A stretch of DNA of 64,000 nucleotides from Serendipita indica DSM 11827. Taxonomy: Eukaryota; Basidiomycota; Agaricomycetes; Sebacinales; Serendipitaceae. The stretch is from assembly GCA_910890315.1 (NCBI GenBank), contig CAJVGD010000012.1, forward strand, positions 1,054,001 through 1,118,000, in the 5' to 3' direction. Shown here one piece after another: positions 11,104-23,683 of the stretch; within the stretch, counting starts at the first letter, position 1; each line of letters begins with the position of its first letter. The notes beneath the pieces were generated by a model. The model searched no databases. It was not told the origin of the DNA and saw only the letters and a list, made by a program, of their open reading frames with translations. Made by a program: the position numbers and the translations under genes.

Positions 11104-11729
11104 CAATTCGAATCGGGTGTTTTCATTGGACTAATGTCCGAATTCCGGTAGCAAACATTCCCTTTTAGCGCTGCCGATTGTTTGGTACAGCCACGCATTG
11201 GGCCCTCGATGATAAGCCAACAGAATGGCGCTTGGTATGGCCTAGATTTCGCAGGGGCATCTGCGTCAAATAAAGCACAGGAATAGCGGCACCTATTGGC
11301 TTAACATATGCTCAGATGGTAGCATAGTTATCCCACAGCCTAGACTCCTCCTGAAGGACACGGAGTATAGTATTCATCAACCGGAGTAGCCGTTTTATTT
11401 GTATACAGAGCAAAATGAGACGGTTGGACAGTATAGTGGGCTGTAATCGGCGCTCAATAGATGATAATGATAGTTGCCTGCCTCGGCTACATGGCGATTG
11501 ATTGAGATGCTCATTTGCCTAAGTTATGCACCACTCTGCATATGTGCTTCTCGAACTTGCCAAAGTTATCATCGTTTTGATTTCACTTCTTATGTTTCAC
11601 GTATCTTGACGTGAGGCGCTCGAAATCACAGCCGTAGTCTGAAGTAGTAATGCGGGAAATGTGATTTTATTCGGTGATGCAGAATGAACATACAAGTCGA
11701 CGTGAAGAATCGTCATTCTCGAGAGTAAA
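11104..11729. other. Intergenic region, nothing recognised
   Basis: No open frame, RNA gene or repeat could be supported. The region separates the truncated F-box fragment from the 3' end of the secreted-protein gene. Its composition is AT-richer than the coding flanks. Confidence 0.4.
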
Positions 11730-12845
11730 TCACGGCTTCTTACCGTGTGTCTTCGACTGCGTGTTCGGGGTGGTCTTGTGAGCTGGTGGAGAACCCGCCA
11801 CAACTTGAGCCCACGAGCGCGCGGGGGCAGGGCCAGGTGACGCGTGAGACGTTCCCTGATGGGTTGCAGGAGCCTGGTGAGGTGCCGCATGATGGGGCGA
11901 CGGTGGCGGGGAGCCTCGGTGGGACGATGGAGGAGTAGTGTGCCCCTGGGAAGCTGCGTGAGGGCCGCCATGGTTTTTATTAGCTGGCTGAGAATGCTGC
12001 TGGGTGGCTGGGTGATTACCGGCAACGACATCAGCCCAAGACCGTGTCGTACCACCAGTCTTTGGAGAGGCAGGAGGTGGAGTCGAGTGATGCTGTTGCG
12101 AGTTTGATGGTGTGTGAGATGCTTGGCCGTGAGGCGAATCCGATGGTGGGTGTGTTCCACCGTGTGCTTGACCCGAGTTTTGACCTGGGTGTCCTTTAGT
12201 ATCAGCTATATTTTATAAGTTATGCTACATACCTTGTTTAGCTGCTGCAAGTTGCTGGGCCCGCTCATGAGCTATGGTCTTAATGTCAGATACTTCCAAC
12301 TATTCGACTTCTGGATACATACCAGGTGTTTGAGTCCAGCCATCATTGAGATGCTTCTGGAGCTGTTCCGAGTCCATCTTCTGACCTTTCTTTAGGGTCA
12401 AAGAATGATGGCCATCGTCATCCTTGGTCGGAGTGTGTTTGAGGTTAAACTTTTCTGCTGCATCCGCTTTGCTCATTCTAGCCTTACGTCAGCGTGTTAA
12501 GGAAAGTATCTCATAAGACAACGCACTCTCGGACTTTCTTATGAGGCAGCAATCCAGGATTTGTCGTGACGGAGACGCCACTGCCGCCACTGTACCAAAA
12601 GGTTAGTCAAATGTGAATTATGCGAAGAATTCTACTTGCTGAATATAGTTACCGTGGCTATCCTGCCTCATTTCGCCCTCTTTGGGCATGATTGGCTGGA
12701 CGCCTCCTCGATAAATCTTGTCACCAGTTCTCCGGAGCAAGTTGACCGAGAGAGAGCCATCTTCTCCAATAGATACTGGGACAGGAGCAGCCCAAACGGA
12801 GGCTACCGTTGAAAGGAGCAAGGGAGTCAAAGTAAGAAGACGCAT
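11730..12845 (-). CDS. Secreted His/Pro-rich protein with SWAxVVAG repeats
   Basis: The start is ATG 12845-12843 (MRLLTLTPLLLSTVASVWA), a clear signal peptide with an AxA-type cleavage site (VWAAPVP). Joining five GT-AG exons gives a chain that continues GGVQPIMPKEGEMRQDSHGN, SGGSGVSVTTNPGLLPHKK, ARMSKADAAEKFNLKHTPT, LKKGQKMDSEQLQKHLNDGW and a long tail rich in His, Pro, Ser and Gln (QASHTPSNSQQHHSTPPPAS). The tail holds two copies of one motif, TRSWADVVAGNHPA and ARSWAQVVAGSPPA, and ends HGKKP with TGA at 11732-11730. No known domain was recognised. A secreted or wall-associated protein, possibly an effector, is inference from the signal peptide and composition. All exons join in one frame, which supports the model. 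Confidence 0.68.
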
Positions 12846-13450
12846 GGTAAAGAAAAGAAAAGGGTGTTCCCAGAACAAAAAGCGAAAGGAAAAGAGAGAG
12901 ATCCGGTCTCAAAGTTCAGTGAGGGCCATCTTCTGTCGCTTTATGTGATCCAGCGAGGAACGCTCTTGGCCAGGTGGCCCTTTGTCCAGATGGAGTAACC
13001 TGCCACTCCGCCTCTCTTGAGAATTGGAAGCGTCTGTTACCATTTTCTTATGTCGGCAATCGACATCGCAAGGGTACAGCGAATACAGTCAGGCTGTAAC
13101 AAGGCGGCCTCCACATTCATTGCCTTCAACGCCTACAAGCCATCGCTCTTAAATCACAAGCAACCAAACTCGCCTTGTGTGGATATCCACACAGACATCG
13201 GATCAGAACAATTTTAACCGGGATATAATAGGCGTGAAGCGATGGCTTTGCCTCATGACACACAGATCACAAAGAGGCGGGCGTGGGGAATACGACTGTT
13301 CTGCCAAGTTTCACTTACCTATGCAACTGAATAACAAAGACACGCCACCGAAGGATGTGCTACATAATCACACCGTTACCACCTCCGAGTCGCAAGGGTA
13401 AAGCTGCTAGAGATCTTGGGATTGAAAATGCAGTGCTTCAAGTATACAGA
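12846..13450. other. Intergenic region between two minus-strand genes
   Basis: The first part (about 12846-12960) is probably the promoter and leader of the secreted-protein gene. The remainder holds short open frames without recognisable content. No RNA gene or repeat was seen. Confidence 0.4.
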
Positions 13451-14706
13451 CTACTTCAGGGCTAGTCGTGCGAGAGCTTCCACTCCTTCCCGTGTTTGGG
13501 CTCCTGTCACCGTCAAACATCAGCATATTTCAGGATTCTGGTAATAGAAAATGACTCGCCTCCAATAAACCCAGATGCGTGAACGAATACGCATCCTGGG
13601 ACACCAGTAGCTTGTGAGAGCGCATCGTCACGTAGCCCTCGCCACTCATCTGGCAGGGCTTTGCGACTTTCGAAGCTCTCTGAAGAGACAGGTACCGCTT
13701 GTATCCTCCATTTTCCACTCTCATCTGGATAAAGCACATAAATTGACCTCCCCTCAATCCCGAGCTCCTTTTCCAGGTCGAACAAATGCTCCTGTAGTGG
13801 CCTGTGAGTGCCTAGGCGGTTTCATCATTAAAGAATATCACCTTCCAAGGTGCAAAATCTTCAAAAACGAGCACCCGCTCGTCAATACCAGACCCCTTCT
13901 GCAGCGCGGACATCACAATCTCACGCGCAGGGAGCCACGCAGTGCCATAGTAGTCGAGTCTCTCATGGAATTCTCCTCCGACCAAGTTAGAGGCCTTGAC
14001 AAAGAGGCTGTCCACCTCGTCGGGTGTCGCGTGGACGTTCCATCGCGGGTTCAGGAACCCAACTCGGGCAGAGACGTCTGTACGCATCCTGTAAGATGGT
14101 TTGATATCCGAAGGATAGGCAGAGATGCCGTTGTCGATTGCGTCGATCGCTTCGATAAACTCCTGGAACGACAATTATTACTCAACGCGTCAGTTTTGGA
14201 ATATGTAGCAAACCTTGTACATCTTCAGCCAGAGAATTTCTGTCCGCGAGTCTTGTACCTGCCATTGCAAGAGATTTGAAATGATTTCTCGACCAAAGTG
14301 CCTAAGAACATGATTAGCAGACCCATAATCAATAAAGGAGAAAATCCGTCACTTGTAGACGAGACCAGCACTGCTGAGCTTGGTCGAGAAACCATGACCA
14401 AAGATTTCGGTGAAGCCGCGTTGGTGATGGTCGTACCGATGGTTTTCGGGCTCATATTTGGCGCCGACATCGACTACGATGTCACAAGTGGCGAGTACAC
14501 TTTCATCTCGTGTCCTGATAACCTCTGTAAAGGCAGGCGTCAGGATGCTGGAGGCGCCTGACAACTACAACCTCAAACGTACTCGCATCTTTGTAGGCCC
14601 CGGTACGTTTGAGGAGCCATACTGCGAGAGCTTCATCGCAGTGGAATGTACCGTTGTGCGTCCCAATTTTAATGTCGTAACCCGTCTTTGCAGTGGTTTC
14701 GGCCAT
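13451..14706 (-). CDS. MYG1: MYG1-family exonuclease
   Basis: The start is ATG 14706-14704 (MAETTAKTGYDIKIGTHNG) and the stop is TAG 13453-13451. The product has the family's metal-binding motifs: GTHNGTFHCDEALAVWLLK near the N-terminus and YDHHQRGF after DIVVDVGAKYEP, a DHH-type signature. The middle (MSFQEFIEAIDAIDNGISAY, RVGFLNPRWNVHATPDEVD) and the end (FVHASGFIGG, then AQTREGVEALARLALK) also match. MYG1 is a conserved 3'-5' RNA exonuclease found in the nucleus and mitochondria. The last intron (13504-13559) begins with GC instead of GT and ends with AG; splicing there restores the conserved FIGGxxTREG end. In-frame residues before the ATG (SLRILARTSVF) look like a targeting sequence but have no ATG in view. 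Confidence 0.86.
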
Positions 14707-14895
14707 GGTTTGCAGCTGTCGCGATCGAAAGTAGGGAGAACGTAAAGTGCCGTGGAATACAGAAGTACGAGCAAGAATTCGAAGACTGAGTCTTGGTGGA
14801 AACTGAAGAGAAAATCGTGTAGCCACGATGAGGAGAGGTCCAAGTTATCATTCCTTTACACAGCACATAAATTCAATAGATATCAGTACATGCAC

Positions 14896-17800
14896 CTATT
14901 TCTTCCTTCGGTACTCCATCACCAGCTCGGGGCCGCCCTTGAACTTGAACTGCTTCACTGCCGCAAGTGTCATGTTGTTCGGGAGAACCGCCTCATGACA
15001 TAAGAGCTCATAGAGATCCTGAGCTCGCCTCCCTGTTCCTTCTTCTTCAATGGTGGCTTTCGATGGACGTCGATGTCGGCTAGAGCCACTGGCATGATGC
15101 TGACCCGATGCTCCACTTCGCGATGATGAGGAAGATATCGGACGCTGTCGTGGTAGTTGAGGCGAGGACCCTGGACCCCCCAATGGCGGAGGTTTGGAAT
15201 GCGGTGAACGCGGTGCCGACGGATTGGACTCATCACCCTCGAATCGTTCATGGTCAGGGCGCCTTTCCGACCTCTCAATTGTTTCTACTTTTTCCTTGAC
15301 CTAGAAAACTCATTAGCCCAGCGTTCATCTCTCGTCGAGTACTCACATAGGAAAGAATCTTGCGTACTCGGAGGAACCGACTCGCTGTCAGCTTTGTTTC
15401 TTTCCCCAATAAGTCAGGCAAGTCCTGTGTTGACTTTGATCCTTTCCATGGAACAATCATGAAGCCCAGTTTCTGCGCGGCAGCCGGGCTACCTCCACCA
15501 ACAACGCCTCCCACCTTGTTGTTGAGCAAGAACTCAAGTATCCAGGCGGGGAGCTCCATCTCAAGTGCACCAAGGTCCTCGTTCTGAGGCTGAGTGGCAT
15601 AGAGACCACGGTATACTGGGGCCCATCCACTCGCTGCCTTTGGAGAGGCTTCGGATATGAGAATGCCTGTCATAGGATTAACCTCGATAGGAGGGACGTC
15701 CGTAAACAAAGGAAGATCCAATGGTCGTGATAGTATCGTTTGCAAGACGGTTGGGGAGGGAGGCTTTAGTGCCTTTGTCTGCGGATGTATAAGAAAATGG
15801 TGGCAATGACAATCATATTCACCTTTTCCGTTTCAGCCTCGGCTGTCGAAGGGGCTGCCGTTGTGTCTTGAGCTTCGGTTGCTCCAGGCTTCTTGGGTTT
15901 ACCGAAGGATTTGAATTTGCCCATGAAACGAGTCGAAGCCGCACCTAATCCTCCACCAGGAGTGATGGGAGCGGGAGAGGTTGCAGGCGTCGACGAGGGG
16001 AGGGAGGCTCCAGGCGTACTTGCATTGTCGCCCTCTACTGCCGTCGATACCGCGTCGACGCTCGAGAGCGGACTGAGTACAGTCGAGGCGTCACCGCTCA
16101 CACTACCGCGGCGCCTGACAGAGAAGTAGTCATGGTTGTGACTGGATGTGGAGTCGTCCACTGTCTGCGAGCGCGATCGGCCCTTGGGAGTCGGACTTCC
16201 CACTGGCGTACCGGCAGATGGAGATGCCTTCAATGCACCATAGTCCTTGGGCGAGGTCCTTGTTCCTTGCTCATTGTCGGATAAAGCAGCGGCGACTTTT
16301 GTCAGCGCGTCACTCGGCAGGTCTGGTAACAGCGCAGGTGTCTTTGGCATCGTCGATGTGGCCATGATACCTGGTGTGCGCTGGGAGGCTGCCATCTCTG
16401 ATATAGAGCGGATACGCCGCGCCTCCAAGCCAAGTTGCTTTGGTCCACCAGGACGAGTGATGGATGTTCGCGTCAATCCAGGCGGTGATTGCAGTGAACC
16501 TAATGTCTCTCCAGTCGAGTTGTCCATTTCGGATTGGATCAGCTTCTGGTGCGCCACGAACGGTGCAAAGAGGTTTCCTATCACCCATTTGCCAATATTC
16601 ACTACCAATCGTCAGGTTTTGTTTGAAAACAAGGTTGAGAACTCACGTCTATGGTCTTCTTCAAAGGCGATTTCACCGCTGTAACCAGCCTCATCAGCAA
16701 ATATCTCCGCGTCAAAGGCCTTTGGACTCTCAACGTGAACCATGAGGTTGCCAATACTGCTATCGACGGTGCACCAAGCTTGCACGACCGCCTCGCCTTC
16801 AATCCTCTCCCTGACGACCTCCAACGCTTCACGTGGGCTCCATTTCCATTCTTGCCCGTCGGTACACTTGTTAGCATGGTCAGACCTGGTAGCCTCTTCG
16901 ACGTCGCCTTTCTCAAAGACACCGACGCAGGCTCCTCTGACAATGTCCCATACACCAACGTGTCCAGCAGTGTTGACTGTGAGCGCATGCCATCGATCAT
17001 TGAGAACCACAGAGCGCACAATGCCTTGGGTGCCTTGAATGGTGAAATCCGGTCGACTTCGGACTGAGATGGCATCTGCAGCAACGTCTCTGCTCTCATA
17101 TGCGAGTCTTGCTGCATCCTCGGTTTCTTCCAACGGTATAGCCGGGTTTCGTTGGCTAAATTGGCTGGCAGATATAGCGGCACCATAGAGAGCCCCGTCC
17201 ATCGAGTTCATGGAGCGACGGATGACGGATCGCATCGCAAGAGATGCATGCGGAGTGTGCGTCTTGACAGAGTTGTCGGCCTGTTGTTGCGTTCGGATAG
17301 TGAGCTGTCGCATCGGAATCGGTACCGATTTGATCGATGCTGCAGAGTAGAGAGTCGATACGTCTGCATCCTTAGCCCGGCCAATAAGGGGAGCTGTGAA
17401 GCCGTTTGAAGGAGAAGCGAGCTTAATGAGACTTTGGTACGGTATGCCGAACATGGAAGGGAGAGGACCTGGTAAAGATTGAGGGTTCTGACCGGTGGCC
17501 GTGTGGATAGAAGAGTCTGATGGCTCAACGCTGGAGGACTGCTCCATCGCCACAGGATTTGTGGCTGATTTCGGTATATTGCGTGGGGAACTCCCAAATG
17601 GAGGAGACTCGACACGTCGTATGGGTGCATCGGAGGTTGACGCTGGCGATTCTGACCGTACCCAGCCCTCTCGATCAGTGCTAAAGGACTCTCTTTGTCG
17701 CGCACGTAGGAGAGATGGCTGAATTGAGTCCATGGAAAAGCCAAAGGGAGATACCGACTCAGCCTGAGGCGCCATTGGCGAGGTCTCGCTTTCAATATCT

Positions 17801-19374
17801 CCGGGGGATGCTGTCATTCCATCGATACGGTTCGAGCGTATTCCTGGAACCTTCCAACAGTTTATGGACGAGCTTGCCGTCGCTGTCCAGACGAGTTGGT
17901 CATCCAATACTTGGATCCTATTGATGCCCTCGTTCCCAATGCTATCATTGGACGGAAGCTCTTTACAGAGCAGGACACATTCTCCCTCGGACAAAGAAGC
18001 GCGACCATCCATATCAACGCGACAGACGTTCCCAGCACGATCTCCAGAGTAAAAAACGGAGAGCGCAGGATGATTGGAGAACATCGACCATACAGAGTCG
18101 GTGTGGTGAGCAAATGTGTGGATGCATCGATTGGCTGACGCCAACGACCAGAGTTTGATCGACGCATCTGCAGAAGCAGATAGCAACTGCCAAGAATGAG
18201 ACTACAGCTACGCTTAGAGAATAGCACCTACGTATCTACCATCTTGGGAAACCAAAATGCTCCGTATGTTGTCCGTGTGGCCTACCAATTTTCCTATACG
18301 TGATGCGGAGCGAGCGTCCCAAAGTCGAATGACCTTTTCGGGACTTCCGGCTGCTATAAAGGAGCCAGATCCATCCGTAGCGATCGCATAAACAGAAGAC
18401 TTGGAATTTGAGGCTTCTGGAGGGACGAGAATCCGAAAAGGCTCTTGCTTATTGCTGGACAAATCCCACAAATTAATTGTTCTGTCAAAGCCACCGGAAG
18501 CAATCCAATTCTGATGACTCGAGGTCGTCAGGCAGCGTGCATAGTCAGCATGTCGCCCCAGGACGTGGGGGTCCATCGCTCCTGAAGGATCGTGAGGATT
18601 CCACGCCTTGACAGTGCCATCGTTTGAACATGAAACCACTAGAATAGTCAAATTTTACTCTTTGAGGAGATGGGTGAACTGACATGTTCGGTTATGGTTG
18701 CACAGAAGAATGTCATTGACCCAGTCGGAATGGCTTTGTACGGATTGCCGAAACGAAAACTTCTGTCTTAATAGTCAATGGAGGAGAGAGACGAGAATTC
18801 AATAAGATTCACTAACCAGTTCTATCTCGTTTGTCGAGTCAATCTCGTACGCATTCTCAAACGGTATCTCGGTGGGAATCGCGGGTTTTTCGTGCTCGTC
18901 ATCGTCACCTCCAGTGCTCCAGCCTGTCAGAGCTTCCCAATTGCTAACATTCCCGTTCGCAGAGGCGTGTACGCCATAAGGAGATGACCTGTGCTTCAAG
19001 CTGATGCCCAATTCATGGGCCAAAATCTGTCCATCTCGCCCTCCAGAGTATAGAATGCCTTCTGGAGTTGTCCTCCCAGTCAGACGCGTTGAAGTATCGA
19101 GTGCAAACGACGAAATTCCCAGCCTATGCTGTGGATGTGATGCGCCATTGAATGACACCGTCGTCGCTTCATTCGACGTTTGTAGGTTACTTAGAGACCC
19201 TAAAGATGCTCTGGAGCTACCGAGAGCTTGTCCATCGCCGGAAAGTGGCCAGATAATTGGCGTAGTCTGGCCATGACGGTCTGTGCCAAACTTTGGAAGG
19301 ACAAGACGTTGAACATCCTGAACTGGTGGTGGGATTACATAGGATATCCTGCGTGATGCAGGTCCTGGCGACAT
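14896..19374 (-). CDS. WDR48: WDR48/UAF1 homologue (WD40 plus DUF3337)
   Basis: The start is ATG 19374-19372 ([17 protein letters not shown]) and the stop is TAG 14898-14896, about 1,300 to 1,400 residues. The N-terminal propeller has clear WD repeats: [78 protein letters not shown] long disordered Ser/Pro stretch follows, then the ancillary and SLD-like end ([69 protein letters not shown]). WDR48 proteins bind and activate ubiquitin hydrolases such as USP1 and USP12 (Bun107 in fission yeast). The final exons keep the pattern [11 protein letters not shown]...LVMEYRRKK. The gene is several-fold longer than its neighbours because of the inserted disordered regions. Several short introns are required. 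Confidence 0.82.
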
Positions 19375-19665
19375 GGCCCAGTCGTGGTCGACTCTGAGCT
19401 GCTGGCTACAAACTTGCCTTTCTCACTCACCGCCGGCGACTCAGTTGTGTGTGTAGGAAAGCCATAAAACGATATTATTCCATACCATGAATACCGATAA
19501 AATGTCTTGGTTGGCTCCGTTTAGTCAAAACGAGCACACATAGTTCATACACATAGCGCATACACACACTAATAAGACAACAATGGCGAAAATGGTCCAA
19601 TCCACAAGGTCCACTCGATCAACGAGCGCTCAAATGTCCGTGTTAAGTCCATAAAGACCTGTAAA

Positions 19666-21652
19666 CTAAGAGTGTGCCCTGAAATGCCCGAAATTATGCA
19701 GCAAAACCGCCACAAAGAGTGCAACGATGGCGTAGGCTAAGAGAACCAGCGGAAACGCGCGCCAAAGTGACTTAACCTAGAAGTGGATCAAGTTAGGAGC
19801 GTTGGTCAAGAGAGGAACGACGTACAACGACGACGAACGACCTGTAACAGTCGACGGCGCAGCCGCCGCGCGGGTGAAAGAGGAAGAGGATGAAGATGGG
19901 GAAAATGTAGCACGAACGTTTAGGACGACGAGCGACTCAGCGTCGCGTTGAACGCCTGGATAGAAGAGTTGGGAGGACGGTGGGTTTGTATCGTACATGT
20001 TTGAACTGGTTTGAGAGATGCGCGTCATGCGCGCGAGAGAGATTAGACTTGCTGCGAGTGATGCTCCTGCGCAGATGAGCGCGACAAAGCTAGCGGTGCG
20101 TGCCGGTGTATCGAGTGCAGGACGCATGGTGAGGACAGTCGTGGCGGATCCAATTACGACCGCCGCCTGCGTTCATCAGCAACGGAAAACTTGTACAAAA
20201 CCAAAAGAGGCACATACTGTGAGTCCAACTCCGGCTCCATAAAGCATGGCACCTGTTTTCCTTTCCGCAGAGCGGTCGTGGGTATCCAAAGAATAATACA
20301 TTTGCAGCCCGTTCTGTCCGTAGACTGGACGAATATGGTTACCGTCAAACGGTCGGAATCGTGCAAGTGGGTCGTGTTCGGTCGATGGATTCTCAAGGAA
20401 TAGGTATGGGATACCCCAGCACACAATTGCACTGAGGAATCCTAGTGCAGCTCGACGGATAGGGAATGCAATATTGTTCCTCTTCTTCCTGTCTCCTAGG
20501 TCATCGGAAAATGCTGCGACAGTGGCTTTTGCATCGAGGACTGCAATCTTGTGTTTGACTGAAACAATGGTCAGGAGCGCTCGGCTTAGGAGAAAGCGAC
20601 TTACTAAGTCTACTGTGAACAGTTGCGATTACCCGGTTGACGACCATGCGATCTTGGCCGACGGAAAGCGCTGCTCTGCTTCAGCGATTCGTGATGCAGA
20701 TGTATCTAATATCGACTTACCGCTTTGCGTGTCAAGCAGTCTAAGCAAAGACTGACACTCTTCTTGAGAGAAAGGAGGGGGAATAGGACTCGTTCCCTGA
20801 ACCAACCGATCTGCAAGCCCTCAATATCAAGCTGAGGGAAAACGAGCTGAGAACTTACCCGCGAAAGACCAGGTCAAACTCTCCAGCGCTTCACGTTTCG
20901 GGGTTTCTCCAAGGTGTCCATGTGCAGGGTGCCGTTCAACAAACGCCCAATAGGCCAATTCTTTGGCCAATTTGTCACGCTCGACAGGCTGCATCTCAAC
21001 CGTATTGCCAGTGGTTTTGTTCGAGTACCCATTGACAAGAGTCACCGCATCACCGTCCTCCCTTGGAGGGAGTCCAACTGCACCATGAGGACGAGGTGCG
21101 AGTAGACGACGAGCATGATTGACCCACGTATGCACAATAGGCGGTCGAATAGCATCAACCTTGGGTGGAATGTAGCCTAGTGGGCGGTGCAACCACAGCT
21201 CCCACCCGCTAGTATCACTGTCTCCGGGAATCGAAGAGTTGAGCATCGCAGAGGAATTATAGTTGTTCGGCGCGGCGAGCGGGAGCTCCATGCGTATGAG
21301 AGCGCGCATCTCCTCGCACACACGTTTAAGAATCCCATCGTTGCGGAGATCATAGTCAGCGACAACAGTGACCGTCGCTGCTGGAAACGCAGCAAGGGGC
21401 GTCGGCATCTTGAGTTGTTGCGGTGAGGAAGGTGAGGAGACGTGCAAAGCAAAATAATATGTCGTGTCGGGGAGAATGTACTCTGTCCATCCAAGTGCTT
21501 CATAGACTGGAGTTGTATCGCGACCTTTGCCCTTGACGTCGGTATGTAAGCTCAAAGTGGAGTCGATTGGACGCCTAGTGTAGGGTGTGGATGAGATGGA
21601 ACCAGGCGAACTTAGAATTCTCTTACTGCGGTAGCGTCATTGAGGCTTCCAT
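19666..21652 (-). CDS. Membrane protein with WW-like N-terminal region
   Basis: The start is ATG 21652-21650 (MEASMTLPQ); a 5' intron then joins to RPIDSTLSLHTDVKGKG. Near residue 30 lies a WW-like segment, YEALGWTEYILPDTTYYFAL, followed by VVADYDLRNDGILKRVCEEM and an acidic central region with WVNHARRLLAPRPHG and AKELAYWAFVERHPAHGH. The C-terminal exons hold several hydrophobic segments (IRRAALGFLSAIVCWGIPYL, AMLYGAGVGLTVCASFGFVQ, ASFVALICAGASLAASLISL, PLVLLAYAIVALFVAVLLHN). It ends FGHFRAHS with TAG at 19668-19666. Agaricomycetes have a family of proteins with this WW-like start and membrane tail, whose role is unknown. The last intron uses a weak donor (gtcgtt) in my reading and is uncertain. 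Confidence 0.62.
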
Positions 21653-21858
21653 TCCAGTCAGAATCGAGCTATCCAATAGTGGCTTAGACTCCTCCCTGAA
21701 AAGAGGAGAAAGATGTGCTCAGCATGGTGTCACATAAAGCAGAGGAAAGGATAACGATACAACAGGCCAAGGAATAACAAGACTACAACCACAACATATT
21801 TCATGGCGACATAGTCGGGAAATCGGGATGGGGACACGTGGGTTTTGGCTATATGAAG

Positions 21859-23036
21859 TTATAGCGCGGCAAACTCGACGAGGCGTTGCGGAAAGAAGTA
21901 GGGTATACCGAGGAAGAGGAAAGCAGGAAGGAGAAAGAAGAGACTCATCACGCGTACGTACTCGTCAGCGTCATAGTTGGGATCCTCCTTGAGGGCTGGG
22001 TCTCGTCGTCTTTAACTTGATTAGGCGTGTCTGGCTGGGCCAACGGATGCGTCTTTGCGTGCAACTCGTCAATTGCACTGAGTGGCTCGTTCATCGGTCG
22101 AGGTACGGGCATCGACATGGAAAGCGGGGTAGGCGCAGAGTAGTTGTCAGTCCCACTAGTCGAAGAAGCAAACGATGCGTCGTATGGTACAGGCTCCGGG
22201 AATCTATATCATCATTAGCGTTTCGAACAAACACTTAGGACTTACGAAGGAGTTGGTTCTTCGACTGCGATCGAGACTGGAGCGCGAGCCGGCGAGCCGT
22301 GCATAATGACATGATATGACTCTCCGAGACCATCCACTCTATAATGGTCGTAAGTGTTCTGCTCTTCAAAGGAAGAAACAACGAACCTAGATTGGGTGGG
22401 CCATCCATTTGTCGACGGGACGGTTTCATCCACCTCATGAGTCGTGATTGGCTCCTCCGCCGGCTCAGTAGCAACGGGGACCTGGACCTTTGGCTCCTCA
22501 GCAACAGGCTCTTCCGCTTTTGCTTCTGGGGTTGGTTCTTGAGCTTCGACAGGAGGGTTTACTTCCTGAGGCTTCTTGTCATCTTTGACATCCGAATCGA
22601 CTGGGCTGCTATCGACCTTGGTGCCCTCTGTGCTGTCGCCTTGTTCTGCGCCAGGGGCACTCGTGGCCGCGACAACTGCAGCGGCAGGCTTGAGATCGTC
22701 ATCGTCACGAACGTGTAGCATCTTCTTCACCTCATCTCCATTGATCTCTGCAACAACCTGTTGCGCGAGCTGCGAATGTTCAGAGGCATCCGACGTGCCT
22801 CTTCGTCCACGGAAGCTCAGCGAGAGCCTCTTGCGTGCACGGGCCTTGATAGAGCCACTATCGTAGGTCCCCTGACGAATGGAGTCCTTGTCTTTGTCGG
22901 TGCTTGCGCGGTTGGGCGACTGTCCCGAGACGTTGACATTCTCCGACTCTGTACCGGATTGGTCTGCCTCTTTGGTGCTGCTAAAGCTCGAGCGGCGCAG
23001 AATAGTGTCCTTGACACGTGTGCGGAATCCTTGCAT
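21859..23036 (-). CDS. Disordered acidic protein with C-terminal membrane segment
   Basis: The start is ATG 23036-23034 (MQGFRTRVKDTILRRSSF). The first 260 residues are charged and disordered, with a basic patch (SIKARARKRLSLSFRGRRG) and an acidic Pro/Glu/Val-rich run (VEAQEPTPEAKAEEPVAEEP). A following exon reads PYDASFASSTSGTDNYSAPT. The last exon, after a likely branch point and acceptor (ctaatcaagttaaag), encodes DPNYDADEYVRVMSLFFLLP then AFLFLGIPYFFP and ends at TAA 21861-21859. The hydrophobic stretch near the end suggests a tail-anchored protein. If the last intron is not spliced, the frame would instead end at about 21950 without a membrane segment. The family is not recognised. Confidence 0.5.
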
Positions 23037-23683
23037 GTTGACGACCGCTGGTTAACTGCTCGTCGGTTGTTGTAGGTGGTATATGTCGAGTTGCGAGTTG
23101 TAGATTGTGAAGAAGAAAAGACTATGGCACAAGGGAAAAGTAGGGTTTGTCGAAAGTGGCGGACGCGGTCGGCTCCAAGGACGCACAAACGACAGCGGCG
23201 TCGACAAGCAATCGCGGGCGCAGATTCTTATAGCGAGTTCTACTACGGCTTTCCAGACGACTTAAACGCGTGTTTTTCGCCAGGAATAAGGCTAAATTGT
23301 GCGCCATGCTTTTGCCTCGAGGTCGCAGCCCGTCCTCGCGCACAAGCTAGCACTCTTGCTTCAAACGTCAGCGCTGCTTTCGAGTAATTGTGCGCTATAA
23401 TCACCAGCCATCTTACGGCCCCGTGGTAGCTGAATGGCAGACTTGCGGACCTCGGCCACTGGGCAAAGGTCAACAAGTCAACGCGGTGCTTTCCAGATAT
23501 TCTCTCGACGCGTCTGTTTCGCGCCACATAACGCGCTTTCGATGCGGCGGCGCGCCGCTGCGGGAATACAATCTCAAATATTTGGCAATGTGAATACATA
23601 CAGAGCCGCTAGGATGATTCAAACGAATATTGTGTGTGTGTGTAGGTGATGAGTTATGCATGGCCATATCCGATTAGCAAATC
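23037..23683. other. Intergenic region
   Basis: No gene could be supported. The part next to 23036 is likely the promoter of the minus-strand gene. A short piece near 23427-23438 resembles a tRNA A box but lacks a matching B box or acceptor stem. A (tg)n run of five to six units is at about 23631-23643, near the 3' end of the next gene. Confidence 0.4.

Noticed and set aside
23415-23500. Possible tRNA
   Set aside because: A piece resembles an A box (tagctgaatgg), but no B box, anticodon arm or acceptor stem pairing was found.
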